Position numbers and translations under genes: made by a program. 64,000 nucleotides of DNA from CADEER01 sp965216585 (GTDB lineage Bacteria > Desulfobacterota > Binatia > HRBIN30 > CADEER01), in assembly GCA_965216585.1 (NCBI GenBank), contig CBDCGC010000003.1, positions 806,001 through 870,000 on the forward strand, given 5' to 3'. Below are positions 59,426-64,000 of the stretch, piece after piece (position 1 is the stretch's first letter; each line of letters begins with the position of its first letter). Below the pieces are notes generated by a model. It was given only the letters and a program-made list of their open reading frames with translations, was not told the origin of the DNA and searched no databases.

Positions 59426-62400
59426 GCCGCGCTCGCGGCGCGCAAGGTGTCGAGATCGTGCTCGACCCGGCGCTCGTCGGGGATGACATGGCGCGCCAGG
59501 TCGACGAGGCGGGAATGGTGGGTGAAGAAGAGAATCTGCATCGATGCCGAGAGCTCGCCCAGGACGCGCAGGGCAGCCGCCGCTCGCGGGTCGTCGAAGT
59601 GAACGAGCACGTCGTCGAGCACCAGCGGCAAGGTGTCGTTGGTGCTCGAGAAGCACTGCAACGTCGCCAGTCGGAGGGCGAGGTAGAGCTGGTCGCGGGT
59701 GCCGTCGCTCAAACCGGCGACCCCGACTTCGCTGCCGTCCCGGCGCACACACAGCAACGCCTCTTCGTCGCGCGCGTCGTAGCCGACGCGCAACTCGCGA
59801 TAGTGACCGAGCGTCAGCTCGGGAAACAGTGCGTTGGCACCGCGCAATACCGGACCCTGATGGCGCTCGCGGTACTTCTCGACCTCGGCCTCGAGAATGT
59901 CCGCCGCCAACCGCAAGCGCAGGTAGCGGCGCACGTGCTCGACCAGCTCGGCCATGTGCTGCTGCTCTTGCACGGCAGCCGCGGCGGCGCCGCGCTCGTT
60001 TTCGAGAACCTGCAACCCCGCTTCTTTCGAACCGATCTCTCTCTGCAAGCGACCGATTTCGTCGCTCAACACTTCGATCTCGTCCTCGAGCTCGCCGAGT
60101 CGAGCGTGCACGACGTCGGCATCGACCGCGCTCGCCTGCGCGACCAGGGAATCGAGATCCGCCCCCTCACCGGCGTCGAGCAGCTCGCGCTCGAGGGCTT
60201 CGATCGACATGTCGAGCTCGATCGCTTCGCGTGAGCGCTGCTCGGCCGCCTCGAGGGCGGCGGCATCCACCACCCCCGCCCGCGCCATCATTTGCGCGAG
60301 CGCTTTCTCACTTTCTTCGCCGGCGAGCTCGATCTCGCGCAGCGCGCGACGACGTTCGGCAACCTCCCCTTCCAGGCGCCGGCGCGTCTCCGCCTGGGCG
60401 ACCGCCGTCCGGTAGTGGCGGATCAGCGCTTCCGCCGCCTCCGTCGCCGGCATGGCACGACAATCATCGGCGTACTCGGCAACCAGCACTGCCACTTCCT
60501 TTTCGAACGCCGCCACCTCGGTTTCGATGCCGGCGACCCGCAATCGCTGCGACTGCGCCGCGGCGCTCTTTGCCGACAGTGCCACCAAGCCGTCCATGAC
60601 GGCCAGCGCCTCCTCGGTTCCGAGCTCGTCGCCGGCACCCAAGAGCGCCGTCGCGCGCCGCCACTGCCGTTGCCAGGCCTCGATTTTCGACTGCTGCTCG
60701 GCGAGTGCTCGCCGCTCGCGCTGGCAATCGCGCGCGAGCGCCGCCAGCTCGCGCTCCAGCGCGGCGCCCTCGGCAGCCTGCGCCCGCCAGCGCTCCAATG
60801 CCGCCGCCGCCTTGGTTGCCAAGCGCGGCAGCGAGTCGCGCTGAGCGACTTTGACGCCGAGCTTGCGCGCGGCGCCGGCCAGCTCGGCGCGCACGCGGGC
60901 CATCGTCTTCGCCAGACGCGCATGCTCGGCGGCGAGCCGCTGCCGGCTCGCCTCGGCTTCCTTTACGCCGGCGGCCCGCGCCAGCCAGTCGCGCACCTCC
61001 GCCGGAGTGCTCTCCTCCAGCCCCAGCTTTTTCGACGTTCGGCGCCAGCGCCGATCGCAATCGCGCCGCCGCGCCGCCAGCTCCGCGGTCTCCGTATCGA
61101 GGCCGCCGATCTCGGCAGCCAGCGATTCCGCCTCGGCCTGCAGCGAGCTCAGCGCGGCAATGCGATCGGCCTCTCGGCGCAGGCGATCGGCGATCTCGTC
61201 GCTCTTGCGCATGCCGCGTTCGACCGGCGCGATCACTTTCTTCGACAGCGCCTTCGCCGTCTTGGCACGCTGCCAGGCAGCATCGCGGTCGCCGCGCGCC
61301 GCCTCGAGGTCTTTCTCGCCGACCACTGCGGCGCCGGCCTTGGCGACGCGCAGGTCGCGCCGATTGGTGCGCGCGCGCCGCTCGACCTCGCGCCGGCGCC
61401 GGACGACGTCGTCCTCGGCGACCGACAGGGCGTGCAGCTCCTTGGCAAAGTCGTCCACCGTCGCCGCCGTCGGCAGCGCCAGAGACGACAACGCGGCGCC
61501 ATCGCCCTTCCACGGCCGCAAGGTGCGAATGGCGGCGCTCTGCCGCGCTGCGATCGTCGCCAGCTCGGTGTCGATCTCCTCACCGCGCGCCGCGAGCGCC
61601 GCGACGTCGCGATGGCTTTCGAGGGCGGCGCTCAGGGCGTCGAGGGAAGGAACCGCCGGCGCGGCGCCAAGCCGCTGCTCGACGTCGTCGCGCGCGTCTT
61701 CGACCTCGGCGAGACGGCGGTTGCGCTCCTCGATGGCGGCATCGAGGGCAGCGCGCTGGGTCGCCAGGGTGCGCACCAAGGTCTGCGCCCGCGCTTCGAT
61801 CTGAAACTCGGCGACCTGCCCGCCGTCGCGGCCAACCGCCCGGGCCAGCCGTGCCGCCTCGGTTTCGAGTACGCCGAGCTCGGCGCGCCGCTTCGGCAAA
61901 TCCGCCAGGGCCTTGCGATAACTACCGAGACGGGCGCCGAGATCTTCCACCATCTCGGCATCGAGCTCGGCCAGACTCTCGTTGAACTCGATTGCCGACA
62001 GAGCTTGGCTGCGCTCGGCAATTTCCGACTCGAGGCGGCGCCCGTCGCGCTCGCTCTCGGCGAGCCGGCGCTGCACCGCCAGGCGCTGCGCCGCGGCATC
62101 GGCATCGAGCAAGGGAGGGTCGGCCAGCTCGGCGCGCCGGCGCAGCCAGGCTTGGCGCTTGGCCAACATCGGCAGCACCCGGCGCGCGCGCTGCAATGAG
62201 CTCTGTTCGGCGACCAGGGTGGCGCGGCGCCGGCTGGCCGCCGCCAGCTCGGCGCGACAGCGGTCGAGATCGTCGACCTGCAGCACCCACGCTTCGGGGC
62301 GCACACAGGCGGCAACGCGGCGCTCGCGCGCCTCCTTCACGGAGCGCAGGGCCTCGTTGATCTTCTGCCGCCGGCCGCGCGGCCGATAGAGCTCGTCCGC

Positions 62401-62901
62401 TTCCTCGGCCAAGCGCAAGAGCACGCTCTGAATCCCCCGCCCACCGGCGCCGGCTTCGAAGAGACTCTCGCCGACGGCGCCGCCGCCGTGCAGCAACGCC
62501 TCGGCACCGCGGCGCAGCGATTCGTGGTCGAGGCCGAACATCGCGCCAAACGTCGCCTCGTCGACACCGGCCAGCATGCCGCGCAGCAACTGCTCGGCGA
62601 GCGGCTCCCGAGTGGCGGCGTCGAGGAGGGTGTTCTTTGCCCCTTTGCGGCGCACGACGTCGATGGCGTTGCCGTGGTGCGACAGGCGGGCGCCGACCAG
62701 CAGCTCGCCCATCTTGTGCACGTGCGCGTCGGTCGTGTTGACCGGGATGCCGTAGAGCAAACCGCTGATCGCCCGCAGGGTCGTGCTCTTGCCGGCCTCG
62801 TTGCGACCGTAGACCATATGAACCGCCGGGCAAGCCGAAAAATCGAGCTCGACCTCACTGAAGTGGCCAAAGGCGTGCAGGCGCAGGCTCTCCAACCTCA
62901 T
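59422..62901 (-). CDS. YhaN/SbcC-like SMC-type ATPase
   Basis: The 1159-residue protein is an SMC-related ATPase with a split ABC ATPase head and long coiled-coil arms. The N-terminal head has the Walker A-like VYGRNEAGKSTTLRAISGLLYG (about 30-51), and the YhaN-type AAA region continues to about 200. The central ~750 residues are Ala/Arg/Glu-rich heptad sequence. The C-terminal head has GVAGLSDGTRDQLYLALRLA (signature) and LPLVLDDVLVHFDD (Walker B) with the D-loop. It partners a nuclease of the SbcD/YhaO type, whose gene is coupled upstream (ATGA), as in Mre11/Rad50 complexes. Confidence 0.92.
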   Translation of the reverse strand: MRLESLRLHAFGHFSEVELDFSACPAVHMVYGRNEAGKSTTLRAISGLLYGIPVNTTDAHVHKMGELLVGARLSHHGNAIDVVRRKGAKNTLLDAATREPLAEQLLRGMLAGVDEATFGAMFGLDHESLRRGAEALLHGGGAVGESLFEAGAGGRGIQSVLLRLAEEADELYRPRGRRQKINEALRSVKEARERRVAACVRPEAWVLQVDDLDRCRAELAAASRRRATLVAEQSSLQRARRVLPMLAKRQAWLRRRAELADPPLLDADAAAQRLAVQRRLAESERDGRRLESEIAERSQALSAIEFNESLAELDAEMVEDLGARLGSYRKALADLPKRRAELGVLETEAARLARAVGRDGGQVAEFQIEARAQTLVRTLATQRAALDAAIEERNRRLAEVEDARDDVEQRLGAAPAVPSLDALSAALESHRDVAALAARGEEIDTELATIAARQSAAIRTLRPWKGDGAALSSLALPTAATVDDFAKELHALSVAEDDVVRRRREVERRARTNRRDLRVAKAGAAVVGEKDLEAARGDRDAAWQRAKTAKALSKKVIAPVERGMRKSDEIADRLRREADRIAALSSLQAEAESLAAEIGGLDTETAELAARRRDCDRRWRRTSKKLGLEESTPAEVRDWLARAAGVKEAEASRQRLAAEHARLAKTMARVRAELAGAARKLGVKVAQRDSLPRLATKAAAALERWRAQAAEGAALERELAALARDCQRERRALAEQQSKIEAWQRQWRRATALLGAGDELGTEEALAVMDGLVALSAKSAAAQSQRLRVAGIETEVAAFEKEVAVLVAEYADDCRAMPATEAAEALIRHYRTAVAQAETRRRLEGEVAERRRALREIELAGEESEKALAQMMARAGVVDAAALEAAEQRSREAIELDMSIEALERELLDAGEGADLDSLVAQASAVDADVVHARLGELEDEIEVLSDEIGRLQREIGSKEAGLQVLENERGAAAAAVQEQQHMAELVEHVRRYLRLRLAADILEAEVEKYRERHQGPVLRGANALFPELTLGHYRELRVGYDARDEEALLCVRRDGSEVGVAGLSDGTRDQLYLALRLATLQCFSSTNDTLPLVLDDVLVHFDDPRAAAALRVLGELSASMQILFFTHHSRLVDLARHVIPDERRVEHDLDTLRAASAA

Positions 62902-64000
62902 GTCGGCTCCCCCTGCGACAGCAGGCGAGCGAAGAGGATGCGCTCGACGTCGTCGAGCGCTTCGCGCACGGCCTCGGTGCCGAGAATGTCCTCGGCGCCG
63001 CTGCGCACTTCGGCGGGCAACTTGGCGCGCACCTCTTCCAGCGACGCCGCCATGGCGGCGATGCGCTCGTCGTCGCTGCGCAGATCGCGCAGCGACGACA
63101 TCAGTTGACCGATCGCATCATCGCGCTGGCGCAGCGCCGTTTCATCGATCACCGCTTCCGTCGCCAAGGCAATTTTCTCGAGCCAGATCGAGTCGGGGTC
63201 GACATCCGTCGCACTTGCACGCAAGGCACTGAGCCAGCGCGCGGCGTCGGCGTGCAGCGCGACATGGGCGCCAGTCCGGCCGGTCACGTTGACGCGCAAC
63301 GCCAACAGGCGGCCATCCGCCGCTTCGCTCGCCTCTTCGAACTCCCGGCGCGCCGCATCGACGACGTCGTCGGGCGAGGCGCAGTCGCTGGCATCGACTT
63401 CGAGACGCTGCCAGCGAACGACGTCCAAAGCGTGGTGAGTCGCCGCCGCAACCCGACCGCCGACGACTTCGACCAGGGTCGCGCCCTTGGCGCCGACCTC
63501 GCGGATGTGGCGGCCCTGTAGATTGCCGGGAAAGACGATCCACGGTCGCTCGTGCAGCACCTCGCGAGCGTGCACGTGGCCGAGGGCCCAGTAGTCGTAC
63601 CCCGCCTCGACCAACGTCTCGAGCCGACAGGGGGCGTAGGGCTCGTGTCCCGGGCGACCGTTGACGCTGGTGTGCAGCACTCCGATGTTGAACAGCCCAG
63701 CGACCGGCGCCGGGTAGTGCGCGGCGAGGTCGTCGCTGACGGCGCGCGTGGCAAAGCCCTGGCCGTGGATGGCGACACCGAGGTCCTCGAGCACGTAGGT
63801 TTGCGCGGCGCGGGTCGACAGCTCGAACGATGTCTCCGGCAAGCGCAAATGTCGCGTAATGCGGCTCGCCGCATCGTGGTTGCCGCGCAGCCAGTAGACG
63901 CGGATGTCGGCGGCGCGCAGGCGCGACAGTTGAGCGGCAAAGAACAACCCGGTCGAGTAGTCGCGCCAGTCGCCGTCGTAGAGGTCGCCGGCAATGACGA
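62898..64000 (-). CDS. YhaO/SbcD-like DNA exonuclease (partial, start outside window)
   Basis: The gene runs off the right edge of the window, so the N-terminus is missing. The visible part, 367 codons, begins within the metallophosphoesterase domain: VIAGDLYDGD (GDxxD-type motif), WLRGNHDA (GNHD motif), HQ/HTS segments, and YDYWALGHVHAREVL (GHxH metal ligands). The family is the Mre11-like nuclease that pairs with the SMC-type ATPase. Its stop overlaps the start of that ATPase gene (ATGA). Confidence 0.9.
   Translation of the reverse strand, partial: VIAGDLYDGDWRDYSTGLFFAAQLSRLRAADIRVYWLRGNHDAASRITRHLRLPETSFELSTRAAQTYVLEDLGVAIHGQGFATRAVSDDLAAHYPAPVAGLFNIGVLHTSVNGRPGHEPYAPCRLETLVEAGYDYWALGHVHAREVLHERPWIVFPGNLQGRHIREVGAKGATLVEVVGGRVAAATHHALDVVRWQRLEVDASDCASPDDVVDAARREFEEASEAADGRLLALRVNVTGRTGAHVALHADAARWLSALRASATDVDPDSIWLEKIALATEAVIDETALRQRDDAIGQLMSSLRDLRSDDERIAAMAASLEEVRAKLPAEVRSGAEDILGTEAVREALDDVERILFARLLSQGEPT

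Noticed and set aside
60292..62199. Plus-strand open frame of 635 codons
   Set aside because: It is antisense to the coiled-coil region of the SbcC-like gene and has no recognisable motif.

Overview
The window is GC-rich, densely packed bacterial DNA with short intergenic gaps and many stop/start overlaps (ATGA, GTGA, TGATG). Gene content suggests an uncultured Gram-negative environmental bacterium of the old 'deltaproteobacterial' sphere, such as Binatota/Desulfobacterota_B or Myxococcota. Pointers are an F420-type luciferase-like oxidoreductase, family III CoA transferases, a three-subunit molybdenum hydroxylase, a P450, amidohydrolase-2 proteins, lipoproteins, and a secreted protein with Cys-framed 'DCDGDG' EF-hand/dockerin-like repeats. 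This placement is inference from gene content, not a phylogenetic result.

Layout. 1-11.6 kb is an accessory/conflict region: a tandem repeat at the left edge that may be an insertion-sequence end, a complete IS1182-like element with a TTAG target duplication, and a very large Rhs/YD-repeat protein of about 2,940 codons broken by one frameshift. The Rhs gene ends in a hydrophobic C-terminal domain and is directly abutted by a small membrane protein that could be its immunity partner. 11.6-22.3 kb is mixed: an amidohydrolase with a coupled small protein, a flippase-like membrane protein, TetR, pdxJ, a 3D-domain lipoprotein, a neutral-ceramidase-like lipoprotein overlapping a membrane GAF/class III cyclase, a squalene/phytoene-synthase-like protein and a GT9 glycosyltransferase.

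22.4-30.8 kb is a minus-strand catabolic block: LLM oxidoreductase, enoyl-CoA hydratase, DUF35 protein, thiolase, amidohydrolase, and the large, small and medium subunits of a molybdenum hydroxylase. An AAACGACCGTTT palindrome lies just upstream. 30.9-37.8 kb holds a small YLDPGTGS membrane protein convergent with four consecutive paralogues of a membrane alkaline-phosphatase/sulfatase-superfamily enzyme. 37.9-39.8 kb is a P450-TetR pair with a triple TGAC-N4-GTCA operator. 40-46.8 kb carries two large membrane proteins, a MenB/BadI-like hydratase/hydrolase and a B12-type radical SAM protein.

46.9-57.2 kb is a probable acetone-carboxylase-type operon (beta, alpha, gamma subunits), followed by three family III CoA transferases and an acyl-CoA synthetase, with a MITE-like element inserted between the carboxylase and CoA-transferase parts. 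A second AAACGATCGTTT palindrome precedes this operon, so the two catabolic blocks may share a TetR-type regulator. 57.5-64 kb has the dockerin-like secreted protein, a DUF924 protein, a CBM9-like lipoprotein and a YhaN/SbcC-like plus YhaO/SbcD-like pair cut by the window end. No rRNA, tRNA or CRISPR array was recognised.
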